Shown here: positions 57,001 to 64,000 of the stretch, one piece after another | Numbering within the stretch: position 1 is the stretch's first letter | How the letters are laid out: each line of letters begins with the position of its first letter | NCBI GenBank assembly: GCA_006218045.1 | Contig: VBWB01000032.1 | Coordinates: forward strand, 1 to 64,000 | From: Stygiobacter sp. | Lineage (GTDB): Bacteria; Pseudomonadota; Alphaproteobacteria; Rhodospirillales; Magnetospirillaceae | Length of the DNA stretch: 64,000 nt | Reading direction: 5' to 3' | Translations under genes and position numbers: made by a program | Notes under the pieces: generated by a model | Told to the model about the DNA's origin: nothing | Databases searched by the model: none | Seen by the model: only the letters and a program-made list of their open reading frames with translations

Positions 57001-58590
57001 ATGGCGCATCCGATCGACCTGCCGGCATGGCGGGACTTGGCCGTGCATGCCGAAGACATGGCGGGAACCCATATGCGGACTTTGTTCGCTGGCGATCCTG
57101 GCCGTTTCGACCGTTTTTCCCTGCGTCTGGGCGACGTGCTGCTGGATTATTCCAAGAACCGCATCACCGATCACACCATGGATTTGCTGATCCGACTGGC
57201 CGGACAGGCCGGGTTGGAAGCCGCCCGCGACGCCATGTTCAGCGGCGCCAAGATCAACACCACCGAGGGCCGCGCCGTCCTGCACACCGCCTTGCGTGGC
57301 GCCGATCGCCCGGACGTGGCCGCCGTCTTGGACAAGATGGGCCATTTCGCCCAGGCGGTGCGCAATGGTGACTGGCGCGGTGCCACCGGCAAGGCCATCA
57401 CCGACGTGGTCAATATCGGCATCGGCGGCTCCGACCTGGGGCCGGTGATGGTATCGGAGGCCCTGCGGCCCTACCACCAGGACGGCTTGCGCGTGCGCTT
57501 CGTCTCCAACGTCGACGGCACCCACATGGCCGAGACGCTGAAGCTGTGCGACCCGGAAAGCACCTTGTTCATCGTCGCCTCCAAGACCTTCACCACCCAG
57601 GAAACCATGGCCAACGCCCATACCGCCAAGGCTTGGCTGGTGGAGAGGTTGGGCGCGGACGCGGTGGCCAGCCATTTCGTCGCCCTGTCCACCAATGCCC
57701 CGGCGGTGGCCGCGTTCGGCATCGATACCGATCACATGTTTGAATTCTGGGATTGGGTGGGCGGACGCTATTCCCTGTGGTCGGCCATCGGCCTGTCCAT
57801 CGCCGTGGCCATCGGCTTCAACGATTTCCGCCGCCTGCTCGACGGTGCCGCGGCCATGGACGCGCATTTCCGCAGCGCGCCTTTGGCCGCCAACATGCCG
57901 GTGGTCCTGGGGCTTTTGGGGGTGTGGTACAACAATTTCATGGACGCCCACGCCCATGCGGTGCTGCCCTATGACCAGTACCTGCACCGGCTGCCCGCCT
58001 ATTTGCAGCAACTGGACATGGAATCGAACGGCAAAAGCGTGGCCCGCGATGGTACCCCGGTCGCTTGGCAGACCGGCCCGATCATCTTCGGCGAACCGGG
58101 CACCAACGGCCAGCACGCCTTTTATCAACTGATCCACCAGGGCACCAAGCTGATCCCCTGTGACTTCCTCGCCGCCGCCAACAGCCACAATCCGGTGGGC
58201 GAGCATCACGCCTTGCTGCTGTCCAACTTCCTGGCCCAGCCCGAGGCGTTGATGCGCGGCAAGACCTTGGCCGAGGTCAAGGCGGAAAACCCCGGTCTCG
58301 CCGACGATCAGGCGGCGCACCGGGTGTTTGCCGGCAACCACCCCACCAACACGCTGCTCTACAAGCTGCTGGACCCCTATACCCTGGGCATGCTGATCGC
58401 CCTTTACGAACACAAGGTCTTCGTCCAGGGCATCCTGTGGGACATCAATTCCTTCGACCAATGGGGGGTGGAACTGGGCAAGCAATTGGCCAAGAAAATC
58501 CTGCCGCAACTGACCGGCCCCGATCAGCCGGGGGCGCATGATTGTTCCACCTCTGGGCTGATCACCGCCGTCAAGGCGTTCCAGGCGTAG
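57001..58590 (+). CDS. pgi: glucose-6-phosphate isomerase
   Basis: A 529-residue enzyme that interconverts glucose-6-phosphate and fructose-6-phosphate. Sugar-phosphate and catalytic motifs are intact: [32 protein letters not shown], the Glu region of [14 protein letters not shown], and [14 protein letters not shown] near the end. I start at the ATG at 57001 with GGAAGGGG upstream; the frame opens at 56812 over the divergent nik promoter. It is longer than short archaeal forms and of the normal bacterial length. A palindromic element follows the stop. Confidence 0.96.
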   Translation: MAHPIDLPAWRDLAVHAEDMAGTHMRTLFAGDPGRFDRFSLRLGDVLLDYSKNRITDHTMDLLIRLAGQAGLEAARDAMFSGAKINTTEGRAVLHTALRGADRPDVAAVLDKMGHFAQAVRNGDWRGATGKAITDVVNIGIGGSDLGPVMVSEALRPYHQDGLRVRFVSNVDGTHMAETLKLCDPESTLFIVASKTFTTQETMANAHTAKAWLVERLGADAVASHFVALSTNAPAVAAFGIDTDHMFEFWDWVGGRYSLWSAIGLSIAVAIGFNDFRRLLDGAAAMDAHFRSAPLAANMPVVLGLLGVWYNNFMDAHAHAVLPYDQYLHRLPAYLQQLDMESNGKSVARDGTPVAWQTGPIIFGEPGTNGQHAFYQLIHQGTKLIPCDFLAAANSHNPVGEHHALLLSNFLAQPEALMRGKTLAEVKAENPGLADDQAAHRVFAGNHPTNTLLYKLLDPYTLGMLIALYEHKVFVQGILWDINSFDQWGVELGKQLAKKILPQLTGPDQPGAHDCSTSGLITAVKAFQA

Positions 58591-58598
58591 CGTTGATC

Positions 58599-58824
58599 GG
58601 GGGAAAGTCCTTCGCTTCGCTCAGTGTACTTTCCCCCGTTGAGTGAAGTGGAGAAAAATAGGCTTGGGGCGGCCCTGCGCCTATTTTTCACTTTTGTCTT
58701 TTACCGCCTTTGCCTGGCAAAGGCGGGAGGAAGGGTGAAATCCGCGCGGAGAGCTTGCTTGAGCACGGATTTTCCTTACCAAGGTCGGGGAAAAGTACAC
58801 CGAGGCGAAGCCGAGGGACTTTTT
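58599..58824. repeat. MITE-like element with long inverted ends and internal hairpins
   Basis: The left end (58599-58638, core GAAAGTCCTTCGCTTCGCTC then AGTGTACTTTC) is nearly the reverse complement of the right end (58786-58824, ending GAGGGACTTTTTC). Between them lie stems AAAAATAGGC/GCCTATTTTT (about 58655-58688) and CCGCCTTTGCC/GGCAAAGGCGG (58704-58726). No ORF with coding character lies inside. The right end runs into the lipB stop codon. It fills the whole pgi-lipB gap. Confidence 0.75.
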
Positions 58825-59453
58825 CACGAGTCTCGGGCGAAAACCTCGTCCCAGGCGCCGATCAGGGCGGAATCCACGTCTTCCAGGGTCGGCGTCAGGC
58901 CCAGATCCCACAGCGAGGTGACGCCGTACTGGCTGATGCCGCACGGCACGATGCCGGAAAAATGCGACAGATCGGGCTCGACGTTGAGGGCGATGCCGTG
59001 GAAGGTCACCCAGTGGCGCACGCGCACGCCGATGGCGGCGACCTTGTCTTCGCGCCCCATGCCGCGATTGACCCAGATGCCGACACGACCGTCGCGACGC
59101 TCGCCCTTGACCAGGAAGCGGTCCAGCGCCCGGATCACCCATTCCTCCAGGTCGTGCACATAGCCGCGCACATCGCCGCCCCGGGCCTTCAAATCCAGCA
59201 TGACATAGGCCACCCGCTGGCCGGGGCCGTGATAGGTGTATTGGCCGCCGCGCCCGGTCTGGTAGACGGGAAAGCGGTCGGGCGCCAGCAGATCCTTGGG
59301 ATCGGCGCTGGTGCCGGCGGTGTAAAGCGGCGGATGCTCCAAGAGCCACACGCATTCGGGCGCGGTTCCGGCGCGGATGGCGGCCACCCGCTCCTCCATG
59401 ACGGCCAGGGCTTCCGGGTACGGCACCAATTGCTCGCTGATCCGCCATTCCAT
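58824..59453 (-). CDS. lipB: octanoyltransferase
   Basis: A 209-residue enzyme that moves octanoate from ACP to lipoyl domains such as the one of SucB in this window. [17 protein letters not shown] is the family signature, [11 protein letters not shown] carries the catalytic Lys, and [12 protein letters not shown] the nucleophilic Cys. The length is usual. The stop codon falls at the right end of the palindromic element. The gene is convergent with pgi; no lipA lies nearby. Confidence 0.95.
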   Translation of the reverse strand: MEWRISEQLVPYPEALAVMEERVAAIRAGTAPECVWLLEHPPLYTAGTSADPKDLLAPDRFPVYQTGRGGQYTYHGPGQRVAYVMLDLKARGGDVRGYVHDLEEWVIRALDRFLVKGERRDGRVGIWVNRGMGREDKVAAIGVRVRHWVTFHGIALNVEPDLSHFSGIVPCGISQYGVTSLWDLGLTPTLEDVDSALIGAWDEVFARDS

Positions 59454-59551
59454 GCTTTATCGCCTTTGGGAAAGTCCACTTGATTAACCAGGGGCGATTT
59501 GGTATTCCCCTGTCTCCCCATTAGCAAGGTCTTTTGGGGTTCTACCAGCGT

Positions 59552-59636
59552 GCGACCATGGCGGAACTGGTAGACGCGCACGCTTGAGGTGCGTGTGACG
59601 TAAGTCGTGGGAGTTCGAGTCTCCCTGGTCGCACCA
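59552..59636 (+). tRNA. tRNA-Leu(GAG)
   Basis: A complete 85-base type II tRNA. Acceptor GCGACCA pairs with TGGTCGC and the ACCA end is encoded. The anticodon arm is CACGC-TTGAGGT-GCGTG, so the anticodon is GAG. A long variable arm and T arm GGGAG-TTCGAGT-CTCCC are present. An intrinsic terminator follows within three bases. Confidence 0.96.
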
Positions 59637-59638
59637 AC

Positions 59639-59672
59639 AAAAACCCGTTGCCTTTGGGCGACGGGTTTTTTG
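59639..59672 (+). terminator. intrinsic terminator of tRNA-Leu
   Basis: Stem AAAAACCCGTTGCC paired with GGCGACGGGTTTTT (one bulge) and a TTTG loop, ending in a run of six T. Confidence 0.9.
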
Positions 59673-59703
59673 TTTGTGCCCAAGCCCGCGCGGCGTTTCC
59701 CAC

Positions 59704-59737
59704 AAAAAAACACCGGCCCCCAGACCGGGGGCCGGTG
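59704..59737 (-). terminator. intrinsic terminator of the flagellar hook operon
   Basis: On the minus strand, stem CACCGGCCCC/GGGGCCGGTG with a seven-base loop (59711-59737) is followed by seven T (59704-59710). It lies 24 bases past the flgE stop. Confidence 0.92.
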
Positions 59738-59760
59738 ATCAAGTCTGCGCGGTAAAAGGT

Positions 59761-61833
59761 TTAACGCTTGATGTTGACCAGTTCGTCCAGCATTTCGTCA
59801 GCGGTGGTGATGATCTTGGCCGCCGCCGAGTAAGCGCGCTGGGTGACGATCATGGTGGTGAATTCCTCACCGATATCCACGGTCGAGGCTTCCAGCGACG
59901 AGGCGTTGATCTGGCCGGCGCCGGCCGACCCGGCGCCGCGCAAGGTCGGTTCGCCCGAATAGTCGGTGCCGATGAAGACGTTGCCCGACAGGCTTTGCAT
60001 GCCGTTGGGGTTGACGAAGGTGGCCACCGGGATCTGGAACACCGCGCGGGTGACGCCGTTGTCGAAAAGGGCGGTGACGATGCCGTCGGAGCCGATGGAG
60101 ACGCCGGCGAAATTGCCGAACTTGGCACCGTTCTGGTTCCAGTAGCCCAACTGATAATCGCCATCCAACTGGCTCATGCCGTCGCGGATATCCAGATTGC
60201 CCAAGAAGAAGCCGATGGAATCGGTGCCCGACATGTCGTTGGAGCCGTTGGCCCAATCCACGTCGATAAAGGCGACGTTGATTTCCTTAGGCGTGCCGTC
60301 GCCGTTGAACTCGATGGCGTCTTCGCCGGTGGTGCCGGTGATGTTGATGGCGGCGACGGTGAAACCGTTGGTGCCACTGGGGTCCTGGCCCTGCAAGGTG
60401 GCCGAATTGCCATCGGACAGATCCAGGCTGTTGAGGCCGGCGACGGTGATGGCGTCGACGCCGTCGCGTTGGCGGAAGATCAGCGAGTCGGTGCCGGCCA
60501 GGCGCTCGGCATAGACGATGCCGTCGGTGGTCTTGTTGTCCGTCACCAAGCCGCTGGCTTCGTCGGTCCAACCGCCCTGGGCGAAGATGCTGGTGCTGGT
60601 ATTGGCGATGTCGAAGGTCATGGCGTTTTCACTGTAGATGTGAATGGTGCCGTTGTTGTTGAACGCCTTCAGGCCCAGCGACGTGAAAGAGTTGTTGCCG
60701 TTCAGGGACGCTACCGCTTCCGCCACCGTCGGGCTGATGTCGGTATAGGTGAAGCTGCTGGTGGCGCCGTTGATGGTGACGCCCAGCACGGCGCCGTTGG
60801 CGATCGCGCCGGTGCAGGACAGCGAGTTGTATTCCAGGTTGAAGGCGGTCTTCATCTCGCCGGCCAGGGCGTCGACGAAGGCGCCGGTATTGGCGGTGGC
60901 GCCGGGATCGGCATAAAAGATGTTGGTGGCCGCGCCCGAGGTGCCGGTGGTGGTGTTGAAGGTGTAAGTGGCACCGTTGATGGTGGTGGTCATCGAGCCG
61001 GTGGTCTTGGGTTCGCCCAGGAAGTCCAGGCGGCCCATGGCCGAATAGACGGTGCTGCTGTCCTTCTTCAGGCTCATGCTCTTGGCGCCCACCGGCGGCA
61101 CGCCTTCCAGATCCCAGCGGTTCTGCGCCACCTTGGACCAGCTGAACTGCACGGTGGCGTCGCCGCCCAAGCTGTCATAGATGGTGACCGGCTGCTTGTA
61201 GATGTCGCCCACGTCGGAATTGTTGGGCAGGTTGGCGCCCATGCGCAGGTTGCGGGTCTGCGACGCGGTGCCGCCCACTTCGTTCATGTTGAGCGGGCGC
61301 AGGTGATCGGCCGACACCACGTTGTCGTTGATGTAGACGGTGTTGCCGGTGTCGTCCTTGTAGGCCTTCATGAAGACGTTGTTGCCGACGGTGACCTGGG
61401 ACGCCTGCTGCGAGTTGTCCCAGCTCATCAGCGGCCAGCCCTGCATGTACCAGCCCGAGACGTTTTGCAGATAGCCTTCCGAATCGACCTTGAACGAGCC
61501 GGCACGGGTATAGGCGAACATGTCGCCGTTTTCCGGGTTGGCGGCTTCGTTGACGATGAAGAAGCCCTGGCCCGACATGCCGATATCGGTGGACGAGTTG
61601 GTGGCCTGCAACAGACCCTGGACGTCGACGCCCTGACGCGGCTTGGATTGGACGCCGCCGGGGGAATAGGCGGTGACCGAGGTCTGCTTGGTCACCAGCG
61701 TCTGGAAGTTCACCCGGGCGCCTTTATAGCCGACGGTATTGACGTTGGAGATGTTGTCCGAGATGGCACCCATGGCCGACGATTGAGACGCCAGACCGGA
61801 AACGCCAGAGAAGAGAGCGCCGTATAAGCTCAT
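59761..61833 (-). CDS. flgE: flagellar hook protein FlgE
   Basis: A 690-residue hook subunit, longer than the 403 residues of Salmonella FlgE because of the variable surface domains. The N-terminal rod/hook motif is SLYGALFSGVSGLASQSSAM with ISNVNTVGYKGARVNF. The C-terminal helix is TMIVTQRAYSAAAKIITTAD, ending LVNIKR. These ends form the D0 coiled coil. It is the last gene of a fliK-flgD-flgE run, followed by a terminator; 30 bases separate it from flgD. Confidence 0.95.
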   Translation of the reverse strand: MSLYGALFSGVSGLASQSSAMGAISDNISNVNTVGYKGARVNFQTLVTKQTSVTAYSPGGVQSKPRQGVDVQGLLQATNSSTDIGMSGQGFFIVNEAANPENGDMFAYTRAGSFKVDSEGYLQNVSGWYMQGWPLMSWDNSQQASQVTVGNNVFMKAYKDDTGNTVYINDNVVSADHLRPLNMNEVGGTASQTRNLRMGANLPNNSDVGDIYKQPVTIYDSLGGDATVQFSWSKVAQNRWDLEGVPPVGAKSMSLKKDSSTVYSAMGRLDFLGEPKTTGSMTTTINGATYTFNTTTGTSGAATNIFYADPGATANTGAFVDALAGEMKTAFNLEYNSLSCTGAIANGAVLGVTINGATSSFTYTDISPTVAEAVASLNGNNSFTSLGLKAFNNNGTIHIYSENAMTFDIANTSTSIFAQGGWTDEASGLVTDNKTTDGIVYAERLAGTDSLIFRQRDGVDAITVAGLNSLDLSDGNSATLQGQDPSGTNGFTVAAINITGTTGEDAIEFNGDGTPKEINVAFIDVDWANGSNDMSGTDSIGFFLGNLDIRDGMSQLDGDYQLGYWNQNGAKFGNFAGVSIGSDGIVTALFDNGVTRAVFQIPVATFVNPNGMQSLSGNVFIGTDYSGEPTLRGAGSAGAGQINASSLEASTVDIGEEFTTMIVTQRAYSAAAKIITTADEMLDELVNIKR

Positions 61834-61863
61834 GATGTCCTCCTAAAAACTTCCGGTTCCGGC

Positions 61864-62538
61864 TCAGTTGGCCGCGGCAGTGGTTTTTTCCCGAACGGTC
61901 AGGATGTCTTCAACCTTGGACACGACCTTGCCCATGGCGATCAGGGTCTCGGTCGAGTCGGACGCCACGTCGGTCACCCGACCGTAGACGGTGGTGCCCA
62001 CTTCCATGGTTTCACCCTCGGCATTGGTGGCGCTGATCTCGATCTTGTAGGCGCCGTCATCGACCACCTTGCCGGTGGTGTCGCGGCCATCCCAGGTCAT
62101 TTCGGTGCGCCCGGCGGTGCTGGTGGCCGGCAGATTGGCGATCAGCTTGCCCGACGTGTCCTTGATGGCGACGGTGATCGAGCGGGCGTCTTCCGGCAGG
62201 GTGTAGCTGAACGCGGCCTTGCCGTCTTGCAGCGGCACCGCCGATGCCGCGACCTCGATGGTGTGGCCGATATAGGCGATGGCCTGGGCCTTGGTGTTGG
62301 TCTGTGTCACCGAGATCAGGCTTTCCAGGTTCTTGTTGGAGGCGATCTGCTGTTCCACCGCCGAGAACTGCACCAACTGATTGGTGAATTCGGTGGAATC
62401 CATGGGCGACAGCGGATCCTGGTTCTTCAACTGAACGGTCAGCATGGTCAGGAAGGTGTCGAAATTCTCGGCCAGACGGGTGCTGCTATTTGCCGCGCTA
62501 TTGGACGCCCCGGTGGTTTCGATGCCGGTGATGGACAT
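61864..62538 (-). CDS. flgD: flagellar hook assembly (capping) protein FlgD
   Basis: A 224-residue hook cap. The conserved N-terminal export and assembly region contains FLTMLTVQLKNQDPLSPMDS and EFTNQLVQFSAVEQQI. Ig-like/tudor-like C-terminal segments include EMTWDGRDTTGKVVDDGAYKIEISA. It lies 11 bases after fliK and 30 bases before flgE on the same strand, consistent with a single hook operon. Confidence 0.94.
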   Translation of the reverse strand: MSITGIETTGASNSAANSSTRLAENFDTFLTMLTVQLKNQDPLSPMDSTEFTNQLVQFSAVEQQIASNKNLESLISVTQTNTKAQAIAYIGHTIEVAASAVPLQDGKAAFSYTLPEDARSITVAIKDTSGKLIANLPATSTAGRTEMTWDGRDTTGKVVDDGAYKIEISATNAEGETMEVGTTVYGRVTDVASDSTETLIAMGKVVSKVEDILTVREKTTAAAN

Positions 62539-62549
62539 GATCTTGTTCC

Positions 62550-64000
62550 TTACACCTGGATGTCGACGCCCGAGCGACCGCCGGTGAAGCGGGCCTGGGC
62601 TTGGGCGGCGATGCCGCTTTGGGTGGCGTCAAGACCGCCGGCGGCGGCCAGGGCGGCACGGCGCGAGCGCCGCGAGCTATTCTGATCCTGGGCGGCCTGC
62701 TGCTGGCCTTCGCCGCGCAGGTTGAAGCTGAGCGAGCCGGCATCGGTCTTGAAACCGGCATCCGACAACGCTTTTTCCAGGCTGCGCGAGTCGTTCTTCA
62801 GCATGGCCAGGGTCTCCTTGTTGTCGGCGGTGACCACGCCCGACACCGACCCGTCCTTGGCCACGTCGAGCTTGACCTCGATGGAGCCCAACTCGACCGG
62901 CTTCAACTGCACCTTGATGGTGTCGCCATTGGCGCCTTGCTTGGCGATCTGGACCTTGACCTGGTCCATCACCTCCTTGGCCTGGGGCATCTGCTGCGGG
63001 CGCGGCGCCTGGGCGGCCTGGGCCTGGGCAGTCTTGGCCGCCGCCTGGGTGCCGCCGGCGCCATTGAGGCCCGCGACCGCCTGGGTCTGGTTGCCGCCAC
63101 CGCCCGCCGCTTGCGGCTGGCTGGAGGCTTCCGCCTGGGCGGCGGCCAGGGCGGCGACCATGGGACGGGCCTCGGCGGCCTTGTTCAGCAGGCTCGGATC
63201 CTGGCCGGCGGCGGCGGTCTGGGCGGTCTGGCCGCCATTGTCCTGGGGCTGACCGCCGGTCTGGCCGCCATTGCCCTGACCGGGCAGCGGCACTTCGATG
63301 CCGTCCACATCCTGGGTCAACAGCACTTCGGCGGTGCCTACCGTCGGCTGCACCGGGCGGGCGGCTTCCGAGACCTTGACCTGCACGTTCACCTGGGCAC
63401 CGGTATCGTCGATGCTGGCGGCCAGGGCATCGGCCTGGGCCTGGGCGGCGTCGTTCCCGTGGTCCCGCGGCTGGGCGCTTTTGGCCTTGGCGGCATTCTG
63501 CAGGGCGGCGGCATTGGGGTCGACGGTTTCGACCGCGCCATCGGCATTGTGGGCACCGGCATCTTGCCGGTTGGCCTGGTCCTGCCCGGCCTTGTCGGCG
63601 TCATCGGCAATTTTTTCCCCACCCGTCTGCTCGACCACCTGGGTGCCGGCGGTTGCGCTGGTGGTGTCGGCGACCTGGATGGTCTGCGGCTGCACCGGGG
63701 CGGCGACGACCACGGCCTCGGTCTGGGCGGCGTTGGTGTCGGTGGTCACCTGCGGCTGGGTGTCCTCGGCCACGGTTTCGACGGCGGTTTCATCCTGGGA
63801 CTGGGCCTGCTGGTCGTCGTCATCCTGCGGCGCGGCATCGGCGGAATCGGTGACCGTCCTGGTCTCGGCTTCGTCGGCCCTGGCCTCGGTCCGGGTATTG
63901 TCGACCTTGTCGGAACGCTCGGTTTCCTTGGCTTCCGTCCGCTTGGGCTTGTCGACGGCCTTGGCCTGGGGACGGCTTTCCTCGCCCTGGCGGTCGAACA
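62550..64000 (-). CDS. fliK: flagellar hook-length control protein FliK (5' partial)
   Basis: The reading frame is open to the right window edge, giving at least 483 residues. The visible N-terminal part is low-complexity, rich in Q, A, D and T, as expected for the FliK ruler. The C-terminal Flg_hook domain lies near residues 370-460 of this part (IKVQLKPVELGSIEVKLDVA, TLAMLKNDSRSLEKALSDAG). FliK switches export from hook to filament subunits. The GTG at 63773 is internal. It precedes flgD by 11 bases. Confidence 0.88.
   Translation of the reverse strand, partial: FDRQGEESRPQAKAVDKPKRTEAKETERSDKVDNTRTEARADEAETRTVTDSADAAPQDDDDQQAQSQDETAVETVAEDTQPQVTTDTNAAQTEAVVVAAPVQPQTIQVADTTSATAGTQVVEQTGGEKIADDADKAGQDQANRQDAGAHNADGAVETVDPNAAALQNAAKAKSAQPRDHGNDAAQAQADALAASIDDTGAQVNVQVKVSEAARPVQPTVGTAEVLLTQDVDGIEVPLPGQGNGGQTGGQPQDNGGQTAQTAAAGQDPSLLNKAAEARPMVAALAAAQAEASSQPQAAGGGGNQTQAVAGLNGAGGTQAAAKTAQAQAAQAPRPQQMPQAKEVMDQVKVQIAKQGANGDTIKVQLKPVELGSIEVKLDVAKDGSVSGVVTADNKETLAMLKNDSRSLEKALSDAGFKTDAGSLSFNLRGEGQQQAAQDQNSSRRSRRAALAAAGGLDATQSGIAAQAQARFTGGRSGVDIQV

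Overview
The window looks like the chromosome of a free-living, motile, high-GC alphaproteobacterium of the Rhodospirillales, most like Magnetospirillum. This is an inference from gene content: a phasin, a dapF-mtaB-ftsY cluster, an mdh-sucCD-sucAB-lpd TCA block, dnaG-rpoD, an ETF-QO/TPR/ispE run, a bacteriohemerythrin chemoreceptor and a flagellar hook operon. There is no rRNA, CRISPR array, prophage or recognisable magnetosome gene here. Nearly all of the DNA is ordinary housekeeping sequence; the unusual material sits in the gaps.

Layout. 1-3134: the C-terminal part of a ClC channel, a DnaQ-like exonuclease and an IT-superfamily permease. 3171-9829: a membrane cyclase whose tail runs antisense over a small YjfB-like gene, then an RluA-type synthase, clpA, clpS, a phasin and a lipoprotein. 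10003-20388: a D,D-carboxypeptidase, then the TCA block lpd, sucB, sucA, sucD, sucC, mdh on the minus strand. 20717-27807: ftsY, mtaB, dapF, a hemerythrin-NIT chemoreceptor, a coiled-coil protein and a VOC protein. 27862-31995: a PanD-like protein, queC, a hydrolase, a secreted protein, two tiny tandem paralogues and a secreted nuclease. 32139-36693: a tRNA with a damaged acceptor stem, rpoD, dnaG and a YqeY protein. 37017-42634: carA, a GxxExxY gene flanked by inverted repeats, a disrupted carB and greA. 42686-50370: envelope genes, accA, a lytic transglycosylase, a uracil-DNA glycosylase and ETF-QO. 50492-53203: a TPR lipoprotein, ispE and a tRNA-Gln with a broken 3' end. 53241-56837: a NikKMLQO-type nickel ECF transporter ending in a histidine-rich protein. 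57001-64000: pgi, a palindromic element, lipB, tRNA-Leu, and the flagellar genes flgE, flgD and fliK (fliK cut by the window edge).

How the parts work together. The mdh/suc/lpd genes encode consecutive TCA steps, with hairpins and repeats between them that probably define sub-operons. ClpS and ClpA form the N-end-rule arm of ClpAP. The nik genes overlap by 1-4 bases and would be translated together. A candidate promoter with an overlapping inverted repeat lies just upstream of nikK. FliK, FlgD and FlgE are successive hook-assembly proteins.

Most notable: (i) a family of imperfect palindromes (arms resembling ACCACAGAGACACAGAGG), present at lpd/sucB, mtaB/ftsY and carA/carB, where arms bracket a PD-(D/E)xK-like GxxExxY gene; (ii) carB with a small deletion and frameshift; (iii) two tRNAs with abnormal acceptor regions; (iv) a perfect 11-bp hairpin that hides the ribosome binding site of a small unknown gene; (v) a palindromic MITE-like element between pgi and lipB. 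Sequencing or assembly error remains possible for (ii) and (iii).
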